Below are positions 19,657 through 28,721 of a stretch of DNA of 64,000 nt, one piece after another. Source of the DNA: Nostoc sp. LEGE 12450 (GTDB taxonomy: Bacteria; Cyanobacteriota; Cyanobacteriia; Cyanobacteriales; Nostocaceae); the NCBI RefSeq assembly GCF_015206895.1, contig NZ_JADEXU010000028.1, positions 1 through 64,000 of the forward strand. The letters are read 5' to 3'. The notes under the pieces are model-generated. The model was not told where the DNA came from and made no database searches. It worked only from the letters and a program-made list of their open reading frames with translations. The stretch's first letter is position 1; the number at the start of each line of letters is the position of its first letter. Made by a program: the position numbers and the translations under genes.

Positions 19657-21275
19657 TCCACCCTTAAGCGATCGCGAAAATACAGGCGATACAAATCACA
19701 CAAGGGCAGAACATCATTGCCTGCGTATTTTACAAGTCTCATATTACGTAACTTAGATGCTTTTCCTGCGTCTATTCTAACTGGGCCATTGACAGTAACT
19801 ACTTGCCTCATGGCTTGTAGTAGTTCTGGATTATCCTGCAAGATTAACCAATGGCGAAATAGATGATTGCCGTATAAACCTTCTTCTGTGGGTGCAATTT
19901 GCAATAATTCTGTTAATGTCAGATCACGCTGGGCTATTTTATACAGAGCCTTCTTCACCAGCCAAGGATGCCCACCCACCATTGCCATCAGTTGGGCGAC
20001 TTGCTCTCTATTCCAATAAAGTTTGAGATGTTGTGCCAATTTCTGGATATGCACCTCATTTAATTCTTGTATTTCAATGAGATGACCTACATTGAACGGC
20101 GATCTATTGGTATCTATGGGAATGAAATCTTCTTTGGAATAGGCAATCACCAACCGCAGCTTTTGCCAAATAGGTTTATTCTTGGCCTTCTCATACCAAG
20201 CTCGCAGCAAGGGAAGAAAGTCACAAGCAATTTTTTGATGAGAGAAAATCACATCAACGTTATCCAATCCCAAAATTAGGGGACTGCTGATTGCTGGTAA
20301 GAGATATCTTTCAAAATAGTTTGTACAATTGCTGTTAGCACCCAGCGCATCTCGCCAGTTTTCAGCTAGGTTATCCGGTATATGCAAATCTTCGGCTATG
20401 TAGCTACAGAACCACTGCAAGAACTGTTTTAGACTATTAAATACTTCTTTTTCTGGCTCCTGAAAGTCCACTCGCACTGTTTGATAGTCTTGCTGAATTC
20501 CATAATAGAGAATCTGGTTCATTAAGTAGGTTTTGCCCCATTGCAAGGGGGCCTTCACCCGGATTAATGCCCCTGGCTTATCTACTTCTTTATAACAATC
20601 AAAATAAAAAGCTTTATCGAAAAACGGAAATTCCAGTTCTGGGGATGGTTCTGGATCTAGTAACCCGTTCAAATCAGACGAATTTGAAGCCAAATTCACC
20701 TGTCCATTAGTCAATACTGGTTCTGCCACTGGCAAAGCAGGATGAGCAGATGAGGCGATGAGGGGAAATAATTGTTCGTCTCCCAATTCCCCACTCTCCG
20801 ACTCTTCCACTCTCCGACTCTCACCCTCTGCCAGTAAACTAAAAATTTCGTGTAAAATTTTGGGAGTATCGGCAGGTGAATTCCACTCTCGCTGCTGAAC
20901 CTGTTGTAAATAGCCCCGCAAATCATAATTCAGTGGCGTACTCCAAGGGAGGTTGACGCGAATGGGCAAAATCACTGGCTTATGATCGCTACCATCCCGT
21001 AACTCTTTGGCTTGTCTCACCTCTTCTGTCACCATCTCGCTAGTTGCCGATCGCTCAGACAACAGCAACAAAAAGTAATCACACAGTTTTAATTCTTCAT
21101 CAATGCGCTGAGGCCATTTTTCCCCCAAGCGAATACTCTCGCCTGCCATGAATGCTTCGTGTCCAGCAGCTTTAATAGCTTCATAAAAATCCTTGGCAAG
21201 GCTCAAGTCTGGATCTTGGCTGCGGTAGCTAATGAAAAATCTAGCGCTTTTGCTGGCTGCTGGCAAAGTTGGCAT
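19653..21275 (-). CDS. TIR domain fused to an AAA-like ATPase
   Basis: About 540 residues from the ATG at 21275; a TTG ten codons upstream is possible. Residues 11-140 are a TIR domain ([30 protein letters not shown]), with Glu85 in the position of the catalytic Glu of TIR NADases but Met in place of the usual Trp. A repeat-bearing linker (about 150-200) leads to an AAA-like domain with a degenerate Walker A ([13 protein letters not shown]) and Walker B-like [11 protein letters not shown], similar in type to that of the downstream gene. It is co-transcribed with and upstream of the receptor gene. TIR domains are NAD+ hydrolases or scaffolds in defence and signalling; activity here is inferred. 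Confidence 0.8.
   Translation of the reverse strand: MPTLPAASKSARFFISYRSQDPDLSLAKDFYEAIKAAGHEAFMAGESIRLGEKWPQRIDEELKLCDYFLLLLSERSATSEMVTEEVRQAKELRDGSDHKPVILPIRVNLPWSTPLNYDLRGYLQQVQQREWNSPADTPKILHEIFSLLAEGESRRVEESESGELGDEQLFPLIASSAHPALPVAEPVLTNGQVNLASNSSDLNGLLDPEPSPELEFPFFDKAFYFDCYKEVDKPGALIRVKAPLQWGKTYLMNQILYYGIQQDYQTVRVDFQEPEKEVFNSLKQFLQWFCSYIAEDLHIPDNLAENWRDALGANSNCTNYFERYLLPAISSPLILGLDNVDVIFSHQKIACDFLPLLRAWYEKAKNKPIWQKLRLVIAYSKEDFIPIDTNRSPFNVGHLIEIQELNEVHIQKLAQHLKLYWNREQVAQLMAMVGGHPWLVKKALYKIAQRDLTLTELLQIAPTEEGLYGNHLFRHWLILQDNPELLQAMRQVVTVNGPVRIDAGKASKLRNMRLVKYAGNDVLPLCDLYRLYFRDRLRVE
20791..20822. repeat. 16-bp direct duplication in the TIR linker
   Basis: The unit CCACTCTCCGACTCTT is repeated once at 20807 as CCACTCTCCGACTCTC. 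It lies in the linker between the TIR and ATPase domains (about residues 151-161). A 16-bp unit is not a multiple of three, so the two copies are read in different frames. Confidence 0.6.
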
Positions 21276-21644
21276 AGTCGGATAAATATCCAGAAATTTT
21301 GACAAATTTGACTATATTATTGCAATTTACGGAATAGAAGCTAATTTTTACTTTTTTCTAAACAACTTACTGGTAGCCGATACCCGACCTACTGATACAT
21401 TTAGTAACTAAAATATTGCCGCCATTCTCTATATTCAGTTCTAAAAGTTTACGAGCCATAATTCAATTAGCTTGTAGCTATCTGCTAAAAAGGTCAGTAA
21501 AGTAGTTTTTAAAACACATTTATATAAATTTCTTGGTAAAAAATTTTTCTTTGGAGGAAATTTACTTAAGAGAACTATCTCAAAAACTATACCAATAAAC
21601 CAGTTTCCCTAACAATTTACTTTTATCCCGTACCTTGTATCTAT
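21276..21644. other. Divergent promoter region of TIR unit and hybrid kinase
   Basis: About 370 AT-rich bases lie between the divergent TIR-ATPase gene and the hybrid kinase gene, so both promoters must be here. I see no named operator or gene in it. Confidence 0.5.
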
Positions 21645-22784
21645 ATGACTTCACAATCTTCTCGTTCTGGCAAAATTCTGGTAGTTGATGACTCTCCTGA
21701 TAACGTGTTTTTGATTAAAACTATTTTGGAGGAAGAAGGTTACACGATTAGCACCGCAGAAAATGGGATTTCAGCCTTAGCAGAATTGAAAGCTTCTCCT
21801 TGTGACTTAGTTCTGCTGGATCTGATGATGCCAGATATGGATGGGTACGAAGTTACTAAGCACATTCGTGGAGAGATGAAATTGCCACAATATATCCCTA
21901 TCCTGCTGATTACTGCCCACGATGCGCCCAACGTCGCCCACGGATTAGACTTAGGTGCTGATGATTTTATCCGCAAACCTGTAACTGTGGATGAATTGCT
22001 GGCACGAGTGCGATCGCTCCTACGTTTGAAGCATAGTATGGATGAACGTGATGAAATTGCCCGCCAGCGAGAAGATTTTGTCTCTCGTCTCACCCACGAT
22101 TTACGCACTCCTTTAGTGGCAGCCGATCGTATGTTGATGCTATTTCAGCAAGGTGCATTGGGAACATTATCACCACAAATGCAGGAAGTAATCACCATCA
22201 TGGCCCGTAGTAATCTCAACCTGCTTACTATGGTCAATACTTTATTGGAAGTTTATCGCTTTGAAGCAGGTCGCAAAAGTTTGGCATTTCAACCAGTTAA
22301 TCTAGGACGTTTGCTAGAGGAGGTGACTGGAGAATTAGCACCACTAGCTCAAGCTAAAACACTGTCGCTAAATTTGGATTTTACTGAAGAGTCAAATACA
22401 GTTATGGGCGATCGCTTAGAATTGCATCGTCTATTTACAAACCTGATCGGCAATGCAATCAAATTTACCGACTCCGGGTCTGTGACTATTCGTTTTACTT
22501 CTCAACGACAGTTAGACAAAAGTAGTCAATCTCAGTTATCTGGAAAATTTAATCCCGTTGAATATATCAGCATTGCGATCGCGGATACTGGCCCAGGTAT
22601 TCCCACCGAAGAACAGTCCACCATATTTGAAAGATTTCGTCAAGGTAGTCACAAGAGTTCTGGTAGTGGCTTAGGACTCTACCTTGCTCGTCGAATTGTC
22701 GAGGCTCATCAAGGCATTATTTTGCTGAATTCTGAGTTGGGGAAAGGTAGTGTATTTATTGTCCTTTTACCTGCCACAACATGA
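21645..22784 (+). CDS. Receiver-histidine kinase hybrid (REC-HisKA-HATPase)
   Basis: The 379 residues hold an N-terminal receiver (Asp59 in LLDLMMPDMDG, Lys111 in RKPVT), a HisKA domain with His151 (RLTHDLRTPL), and an HATPase domain with N box NLIGNAIKF, G1 DTGPGIP and G2 GSGLGLYLA. There is no transmembrane segment, so it is cytosolic. The REC-before-kinase order means its kinase is likely regulated by phosphorylation from another kinase. It is divergent from the TIR/receptor unit. No named target is adjacent. Confidence 0.9.
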   Translation: MTSQSSRSGKILVVDDSPDNVFLIKTILEEEGYTISTAENGISALAELKASPCDLVLLDLMMPDMDGYEVTKHIRGEMKLPQYIPILLITAHDAPNVAHGLDLGADDFIRKPVTVDELLARVRSLLRLKHSMDERDEIARQREDFVSRLTHDLRTPLVAADRMLMLFQQGALGTLSPQMQEVITIMARSNLNLLTMVNTLLEVYRFEAGRKSLAFQPVNLGRLLEEVTGELAPLAQAKTLSLNLDFTEESNTVMGDRLELHRLFTNLIGNAIKFTDSGSVTIRFTSQRQLDKSSQSQLSGKFNPVEYISIAIADTGPGIPTEEQSTIFERFRQGSHKSSGSGLGLYLARRIVEAHQGIILLNSELGKGSVFIVLLPATT

Positions 22785-22798
22785 GAAAATTAGCAATT

Positions 22799-22846
22799 AT
22801 AATTTATGAATTACAGGGTATTTTATCCTGAAATTTCATAAATTAT
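22799..22846. terminator. Hairpin after the hybrid kinase
   Basis: A 12-bp perfect stem (ATAATTTATGAA with TTCATAAATTAT) with a second inner pair (CAGG/CCTG) gives a strong hairpin 14 bases after the stop codon. It has no long T-run. It most likely ends or stabilises the kinase transcript. Confidence 0.55.
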
Positions 22847-22977
22847 GACTTTACTAATATCTCCCAAGAGTTTTAAGTTAATATTCTAATTAAAAAGTCA
22901 AACGCTAAAAAATTACGAATTAAATATGCTGAGATAGCAACGCCACATTAAAAACATAGTTTTTGAGGATACCAACA

Positions 22978-24360
22978 ATGATTACCACTGAATTATCTAA
23001 GATTAGCGATATTATCCAGAATCAGCGAGAGTTTTTTGAAACTGGTAAAACTAAAGATGTTACTTTTCGCATTGAACAACTTAAAAATCTCAAGCAAGCC
23101 ATAATTGAGCATGAACAAGCAATAGTCGAGGCATTAAAAGCGGATTTACATAAACCAGAATTGGAGATTTACATTACAGAAATAGGCGTAATTAAGGAAA
23201 TTGATTATGCTATAAAACATATCAATACCTGGACTAAGCCCAAAAAAGCAGCAGTTTCCTTTGATTTTTTTTCCTACTCAGCAAAAATTTATCCAGAACC
23301 TTTAGGGGTTGTTTTAATCATTGGCCCTTGGAACTATCCATTTCAGTTAATTATCTCACCGTTAGTAGGTGCGATCGCAGCCGGGAATTGTGCAATTATC
23401 AAGCCTTCAGAAATTGCTTCTCATACCTCTGGTGTCATTGCTAAGATTATTGCCAAGCATTTCGACCCAGCTTATATTGCAGTCGTAGAAGGAGATGTGG
23501 AAGCAAGTCAAAAACTACTTGCAGAAAAGTTCGATCATATCTTTTTTACTGGTGGCACAGCTATCGGCAAAATTATCATGGCAGCAGCAGCCAAATATCT
23601 CACACCAGTGACTTTAGAATTGGGTGGTAAAAGTCCTTGTATAGTAGATACTGATATTAATCTTGAACATACTGTTAGACGAATCACTTGGGGTAAATTT
23701 ATTAATGCTGGGCAAACTTGTATCGCCCCTGACTATCTTTTAGTTAATAAAAAAATTAAAAAAAATTTAATAGATGGGCTGAAAAAATGCCTAAAAGAGT
23801 TTTATGGTGATAATCCTGTAAGTAGTCCTGATTATGCCAGAATTATCAGTCAAAAACACTTTGATAGATTGGTGAATTTTCTCAAAGATGGTGAAGTTAT
23901 CATCGGTGGAGAAAATCAATCTTCAGAGCGTTATATCGCTCCCACAGTGATTGATAATGTCTCTTCGGAAGATTCTGTAATGCAGGAAGAGATTTTTGGG
24001 CCAATTTTACCAATTATTGAATATACTGACGTTGCCGAAGCGATCGCGTTGATTAACTCTAGACCTAAACCCCTGGCGTTATACTTATTTTCTCAAAACA
24101 AAAACCTGCAAAAGCGAGTTTTGCGGGAAACTTCATCTGGTGGGGTCTGCATCAATGACACAGTGATGCAGGTTGGTGTTTCGTCTTTACCATTTGGTGG
24201 GGTAGGAGATAGCGGCATTGGCAACTATCACGGCAAAGCTAGTTTTGACACTTTTTCCCACAACAAAAGTGTATTGCAAAACTCTTTCTGGCTCGATTTA
24301 AAATGGCGATACGCTCCTTATGAAGGTAAATTGCCACTCATAAAGAAACTTTTGGGTTAA
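22978..24360 (+). CDS. Aldehyde dehydrogenase, class 3/fatty-aldehyde type
   Basis: About 460 residues from the ATG at 22978. A TTG five codons upstream is less likely, since GAGGAT lies nine bases before the ATG. Catalytic Cys248 is in NAGQTCIAPDY, the general-base Glu is in LELGGKSPC, and the NAD-binding GPWNYPF and FTGGTAIGK motifs are present. The short N-terminus and lipophilic C-terminal segment (SFWLDLKWRYAPYEGKLPLI) resemble class 3 aldehyde dehydrogenases, which oxidise long-chain and other hydrophobic aldehydes to acids. It may scavenge lipid-peroxidation aldehydes. Confidence 0.9.
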   Translation: MITTELSKISDIIQNQREFFETGKTKDVTFRIEQLKNLKQAIIEHEQAIVEALKADLHKPELEIYITEIGVIKEIDYAIKHINTWTKPKKAAVSFDFFSYSAKIYPEPLGVVLIIGPWNYPFQLIISPLVGAIAAGNCAIIKPSEIASHTSGVIAKIIAKHFDPAYIAVVEGDVEASQKLLAEKFDHIFFTGGTAIGKIIMAAAAKYLTPVTLELGGKSPCIVDTDINLEHTVRRITWGKFINAGQTCIAPDYLLVNKKIKKNLIDGLKKCLKEFYGDNPVSSPDYARIISQKHFDRLVNFLKDGEVIIGGENQSSERYIAPTVIDNVSSEDSVMQEEIFGPILPIIEYTDVAEAIALINSRPKPLALYLFSQNKNLQKRVLRETSSGGVCINDTVMQVGVSSLPFGGVGDSGIGNYHGKASFDTFSHNKSVLQNSFWLDLKWRYAPYEGKLPLIKKLLG

Positions 24361-24367
24361 AAAAATT

Positions 24368-24397
24368 AGGAGTTAAGGATAAAAATCCACAACTCCT
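24368..24397. terminator. Hairpin and TTTTAGATTTT inverted repeat between convergent genes
   Basis: AGGAGTT at 24368 pairs with AACTCCT at 24391. A second inverted pair, TTTTAGATTTT and AAAATCTAAAA, follows to about 24460. It is between the converging aldehyde dehydrogenase and sulfite-oxidase-like genes and is probably a bidirectional terminator. Confidence 0.55.
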
Positions 24398-24449
24398 ATT
24401 TATGCCAATTTTAGATTTTGAATTTTGGATTAAAGAAGAAATTTAAAAT

Positions 24450-25055
24450 CTAAAATCCAAAAGCGTTGCTGTAACGCTCCTCAGCCCAAGGTTCACCACG
24501 GCGATGGTAGCCATTGCGCTCCCAAAAACCAAGTTCTTCACCACCTAAAAACTCTAAACCATTAATCCACTTAGCACTTTTCCAAGCGTAGAGGTGGGGA
24601 ACAACTAGCCGCATCGGGCCACCGTGTTCAGATGGAAGGTCTTCACCAAAGACTTTAAAGGCAAAGAAGTTTTCTTCCCGGATGAAATCTTCTACAGAAA
24701 TATTGGTAGTGTAGCCGCCGTAGCAGTGTTCCATAATGTGGGCTACTTTCGGATCTAGCTCAATCAGATCCATGAAATCTGTAACTTTAATGCCAGTCCA
24801 TTTGACATCAAGCTTAGACCAGCGCGTTACACAGTGGAAGTCTGCCGTGAATTCGTGTTGAGGTAGCGCCATAAAGTCAGACCAACTAAAGGTCGCAGGT
24901 TTTGCCAAACCCCAAACTCGAAATTCCCATTCCTCAATACTGACTTGGGGAGTTGCGCCGTAAGTTAGTACGGGGAAACCTTTAGCTAAGTGTTGACCAG
25001 GAGGAACCCGTTCCCCCTCTTCTTTCCCTGGTTTGTGAAAAAATTTTCCTAGCAT
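24450..25055 (-). CDS. Molybdopterin-dependent sulfite oxidase-like oxidoreductase
   Basis: A 201-residue protein of the MsrP/sulfite oxidase fold. The conserved Mo-ligand Cys75 is in ADFHCVTRWS; the WTGIKVTDFMDL and HGGPMRLVVPHLYAWKSAKW motifs bind the pterin. It lacks a twin-arginine signal, so it should be cytosolic, unlike E. coli MsrP. Its physiological substrate is not known. Confidence 0.85.
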   Translation of the reverse strand: MLGKFFHKPGKEEGERVPPGQHLAKGFPVLTYGATPQVSIEEWEFRVWGLAKPATFSWSDFMALPQHEFTADFHCVTRWSKLDVKWTGIKVTDFMDLIELDPKVAHIMEHCYGGYTTNISVEDFIREENFFAFKVFGEDLPSEHGGPMRLVVPHLYAWKSAKWINGLEFLGGEELGFWERNGYHRRGEPWAEERYSNAFGF

Positions 25056-25330
25056 AGTTGGAGAAAAATAAGTTTTCTCAAAGTGTTTACAAGCTTTTTT
25101 GCTGAATTGCCAACACTACCAGATGTTTTACTTTTATATGATTTGATTATCACTCATCAGTGATAGGTAATGGGTAATGGATATTCCCAATTACTCACTA
25201 CCAATTTTTCTCGAGCTAATGAGCTTGTATAGAGTATCTATGATTCAAAATGCAATCAGGAAAGCTAATAAAAAGCCTTGATCCAGTAGTAAGAAGATTG
25301 GTGCTGTTTATGCTTTACCTGACTGGGAAA

Positions 25331-25504
25331 TTATGATTCTTCTTCCTCTTCTTCAGCCGTTGGATACACAAATGTAGACCGTCCAGTCAAAATTGACTTA
25401 CCCAGAGAGAGGGCTTTCTGAGCTTCGACGACGGCTTTGTGCCTCCAGGTAGCTCGACGTTTATCTCGTTTTGATTTGGAAGTTTTCTTCTTAGGAACAG
25501 CCAT
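25331..25504 (-). CDS. rpmF: 50S ribosomal protein L32
   Basis: 57 residues from the ATG at 25504 ([20 protein letters not shown]), the standard L32 start. A longer in-frame extension of nine residues is unlike L32. The mid-region [13 protein letters not shown] is conserved and the acidic tail EEEEEES is cyanobacterial in style. Confidence 0.97.
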   Translation of the reverse strand: MAVPKKKTSKSKRDKRRATWRHKAVVEAQKALSLGKSILTGRSTFVYPTAEEEEEES

Positions 25505-25668
25505 GTCAGCAGATATCGTGATTCTTGACAACCTTCTTATTCTAGGCCATCCACTGACGCGAAGAACAACAGGTAAGTTGAATTGATAGGTTGAGATTGA
25601 AGTAGGACACGGAAATAGAGGGAATTTAAGTATTCCACTCTTTATGTCTCCGTGTCTAACTCAATCCT

Positions 25669-26151
25669 TCATTTTTTGCTTGATACACCGTTAGCTGCTG
25701 TAGAGCTATTGTCAAAGAAAAGTAGCGATCGCGCAGTTTTGAAGTAAGTAGCCCAATTTTGAGCATCGGGACGCGATCGCCATTGGGGACGACTCACATC
25801 TAATGCCAGAACTGGTGCGATCGCTCCAAAATTTTGTACGGATACAATAATTGAAACATCTGTCACCAAGATATCTTGGTCGAAGCTCCTTTGAGCGGCT
25901 GCTCTAGCGGCCGCTTCCGCCCTCCGTAGAACGGTTTCATAGTTTTCTTCCGGCAGGCGGTCAATAGCTAGATCGACTCTAGCGGTGTAAGCTCGCACAA
26001 CCTGGGGCGCGATCGCTTCCGTCAAAAACCACGCAGGAACAGTGGATATGAGCAAAATTAATAAAGGAAGTATCCGGATTCTTCTGGCAATTTGGCTAAT
26101 AACTGAAAAGGGAGTGATCGATGATGGTAGGTGAGCAGCAATCTTGCTCAT
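25669..26151 (-). CDS. Conserved cyanobacterial membrane-anchored protein
   Basis: 160 residues with one N-terminal hydrophobic segment (ILPLLILLISTVPAWFLT, about residues 27-44) after a short cytosolic lead, followed by a soluble domain containing the Arg/Ala-rich VLRRAEAAARAAAQRSF helix and a beta-rich end (ILVTDVSIIVSVQNFG, APVLALDVSRPQW). It looks like an anchored or thylakoid/plasma membrane protein exposed on the far side. I do not recognise a named family. Confidence 0.6.
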   Translation of the reverse strand: MSKIAAHLPSSITPFSVISQIARRIRILPLLILLISTVPAWFLTEAIAPQVVRAYTARVDLAIDRLPEENYETVLRRAEAAARAAAQRSFDQDILVTDVSIIVSVQNFGAIAPVLALDVSRPQWRSRPDAQNWATYFKTARSLLFFDNSSTAANGVSSKK

Positions 26152-26352
26152 GACCTTCTATCTCCTTAGTGATGATCTGTTATTGAAATTAGGTAAAAGG
26201 TATTTTCCGACTAACTAACGTAATAAAAATTACATTCTAACTTAAGATTCGATGAGAATCACCTAGACTATAAGACATAAGGTTAGCTTTGTTTTTTTGA
26301 CAAAGCCAACCGCAATTTTAAGACCAGCAAACAATAACTGACAAAGAGCGGG

Positions 26353-28233
26353 ATGGCAAATTACTGGGCGATCGCGATTGGCATCAATCACTATCAGTTA
26401 TTTCAACCTTTAAGTTGTGCCCAAGCCGATGCTGAGGCACTAGAGGATTTTTTGGTGACAGAAGCAGGCTTTCTCCCCAAACATTGCCTGCTAATGACGG
26501 ATACTTCGCCGCCAATTGGAGATCGATCAACTTATCCAACTAAAGAAAATATTCTGCTGCTGCTTGAGGATTTGGCAGCGACAAGTTGGCAACCGGAAGA
26601 CTATCTGTGGTTATTTTTTAGCGGTTATGGAGTCAATTACAAGGGCAAAGATTACTTAATGCCAGCAGAGGGCAACCCCGAACTCGTGCAAGAGACTGGC
26701 ATCGAATTGCGATCGCTAATGCAAAGTCTTCAACTTGCTGACTTGAATGTATTGCTACTACTCGATATCAACCGCGCTTTTGGCACTCAAGCGGATGCTC
26801 CCGTTGGTGAAGAAACAATAGAACTAGCACAAGAACTACAACTAGCGACAATTCTTTCTTGTCAACCAGAACAATTTTCCCACGAAAGTAGCGAATTAGG
26901 TCACGGTTTCTTTACAGCAGCTTTATTAGAAGCTTTGCGTTCTGGTAATGGCAGTAACCTGTCAGATTTAGAAAGTTATCTAAGTCTGCTCATGCCAAAA
27001 TTATGTCACCACCACTGGCGGCCTGTCCAAAATCCTGCAACTATTATCCCATCGAGGGCACAGATAATCTTGCCAGAATTGGCAATAGAAAATGGCTTTG
27101 AAGCAAATCCGGTGATTTATCCCGAAGAATCTTTTGCTGTTGCTCTTGCAGCCCCTCCCCTTGACGATTACCCCAGAACTTCAGCACAACGGGGCAGATG
27201 GGGAGAAGCTACTATGAACTCTTCTCAGCAGGTGAAGGCTTATAAGGTTGAGAAGCCTAAAGCTCAACCAGTCCAGGAGTCAGCTACTAGCTTAGTTTCC
27301 CAGCCAATGGCGGAAACTTCTTTAGGAGCCAATCCCAAGGGAAGATTTATCCCCAATTCCTCCAAAGGTTACGTTTCTCGATTGCCATCAAATCAGCCAA
27401 GTCTCCCTTTTTGGAAACAGTTTATCTTGTGGGGCGGAGGCAGCTTGCTAGTAGCAGGTTTAATTGCTGTAGTTTTTCTTCGCAATCAAGAAACTTTTAG
27501 AATTAAGCAAATATCAACTGCATCGCCTAATGCTACCGCTAGCGATCGCCAGGTGATTGAGAATTTACCAAGCATTCGGACTTCAGTAGTTAGACTTAAC
27601 AACCAATCTAGCGCCCAAATCATCTCTAGTTCCGAGTCGAAAAAGCGGAATCAAGCAGTATTAGACTTGGCGAAAATGTCGCTCAGACAAACTCAGGCTA
27701 GTGATTTGAGTATGGCGATCGCTACAGCCCGGAAAATTAAACCTGGTGAACCACTGTACGAACAAGCGCAAGAGAATATTAAGATTTGGAGCCGAATGAT
27801 TTTAGATTTAGCAGAGGGTCGTGCTAAACAAAGACAATATGCTAGTGCTATTGCCGCCGCTCGATTAATTACCAAAGATGAAGCCCCCTACCCCAAAGCA
27901 CAAGCAGCAATTAACCTGTGGCGACTAGAGGGTAAGCAGTATGTGAGTAACAAAACTCTTTTAGATGCAGCTAATGCCTTAATTAAGTCTGGACAGGCAT
28001 CTACCTACAATCGGGCGATCGAAGTTGCTAAGAAAGTACCAGCAGGTCAACCAGGCTTTGATAGTGCCCAAAAGTCGATCAATAAATGGAGTGAGAAAAT
28101 TTTAGACCTGGCCAAGCGTCGCGCTGCCGAAGGAGATCGCAATGCGGCAATTGCGACTGCTGCGTTAGTGCCAGAGGAAACAGCCGCTTATGAAGATGCT
28201 CAGGATGCCATTCAAAAATGGCAAAAGAAATAG
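26353..28233 (+). CDS. Catalytically degenerate caspase-fold (orthocaspase-like) protein
   Basis: The 626 residues begin with a caspase p20-like fold: MANYWAIAIGINHY, PTKENILLLLEDLA, LWLFFSGYG and VLLLLDINRAFG. The catalytic His is replaced by Tyr92 (SGYG instead of SGHG) and the catalytic Cys by Asn140 (DINRAFG instead of a DxCxSG-like motif). So it is very likely a pseudoprotease. After a linker there is a single membrane segment (about 358-377), then a repetitive extramembrane C-terminal region of about four 50-residue units with AI..A....W patterns. The family is peptidase C14-like; the role is presumably binding or scaffolding. The start ATG is preceded by GAGCGGG. Confidence 0.8.
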   Translation: MANYWAIAIGINHYQLFQPLSCAQADAEALEDFLVTEAGFLPKHCLLMTDTSPPIGDRSTYPTKENILLLLEDLAATSWQPEDYLWLFFSGYGVNYKGKDYLMPAEGNPELVQETGIELRSLMQSLQLADLNVLLLLDINRAFGTQADAPVGEETIELAQELQLATILSCQPEQFSHESSELGHGFFTAALLEALRSGNGSNLSDLESYLSLLMPKLCHHHWRPVQNPATIIPSRAQIILPELAIENGFEANPVIYPEESFAVALAAPPLDDYPRTSAQRGRWGEATMNSSQQVKAYKVEKPKAQPVQESATSLVSQPMAETSLGANPKGRFIPNSSKGYVSRLPSNQPSLPFWKQFILWGGGSLLVAGLIAVVFLRNQETFRIKQISTASPNATASDRQVIENLPSIRTSVVRLNNQSSAQIISSSESKKRNQAVLDLAKMSLRQTQASDLSMAIATARKIKPGEPLYEQAQENIKIWSRMILDLAEGRAKQRQYASAIAAARLITKDEAPYPKAQAAINLWRLEGKQYVSNKTLLDAANALIKSGQASTYNRAIEVAKKVPAGQPGFDSAQKSINKWSEKILDLAKRRAAEGDRNAAIATAALVPEETAAYEDAQDAIQKWQKK

Positions 28234-28250
28234 TAAAAAAATAATAAAAA

Positions 28251-28320
28251 ATGGTTAGGAGTTAGGAATTAGGAGTTATATTATTGATCCCTGACCTCTT
28301 ACTCCTGACTCCTAACTTTT
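28251..28320. terminator. Bidirectional hairpin between convergent genes
   Basis: GGTTAGGAGTTAGGAATTAG-type repeats at 28252 pair with the CTCCTGACTCCTAAC segment that ends near 28317, followed by TTTTT. It lies between the caspase-like gene (plus) and the nitrogenase-related gene (minus), which converge. Confidence 0.65.
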
Positions 28321-28343
28321 TCCTCAGCGCTCATATCTCAGTA

Positions 28344-28721
28344 TTAGCAGTACTGCGATACATCTTCGCCACACTCGTCGGCTAGATAGCACAACGCTCG
28401 GAAACGTAAACCAACCACTTCTTCATATAAGGGGTTGAGCTTGCACATGGGTGGGATGTGAAACAAGGTTTTCCCAAATACTTTGACATCGCGCTCAAAG
28501 GGGCATTGAGATGGAATCAGTTTGCACAAACGATGAGCTAATTGGCGATCGCGGACTTGAATGTTTTCTACTCGTTGCCGTAGGGGTTGGAGAATATCCC
28601 AGTAAGGCTTGGAAGGAGAATGGTTAAGCTGGCTTACTTTATGGTCAGTAGTCTCTGCTTGATTGATTGACACCCAGCTCGCCAGAAAAATCTTTTTCGT
28701 GGTATTGTCGAATACCTTCAT
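28344..28721 (-). CDS. Mo-dependent nitrogenase C-terminal domain protein
   Basis: A 125-residue cyanobacterial protein with the Mo-nitro_C signature: IQVRDRQLAHRLCKLIPSQC then PFERDVKVFGKTLFHIPPMC, CKLNPLYEEVVGLRFRAL and CYLADECGEDV. Despite the name, these proteins are not nitrogenase subunits and their role is unknown. Four conserved cysteines (CKL, SQC, PMC, CYL) could bind a metal. It is monocistronic on the minus strand. Confidence 0.8.
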   Translation of the reverse strand: MKVFDNTTKKIFLASWVSINQAETTDHKVSQLNHSPSKPYWDILQPLRQRVENIQVRDRQLAHRLCKLIPSQCPFERDVKVFGKTLFHIPPMCKLNPLYEEVVGLRFRALCYLADECGEDVSQYC

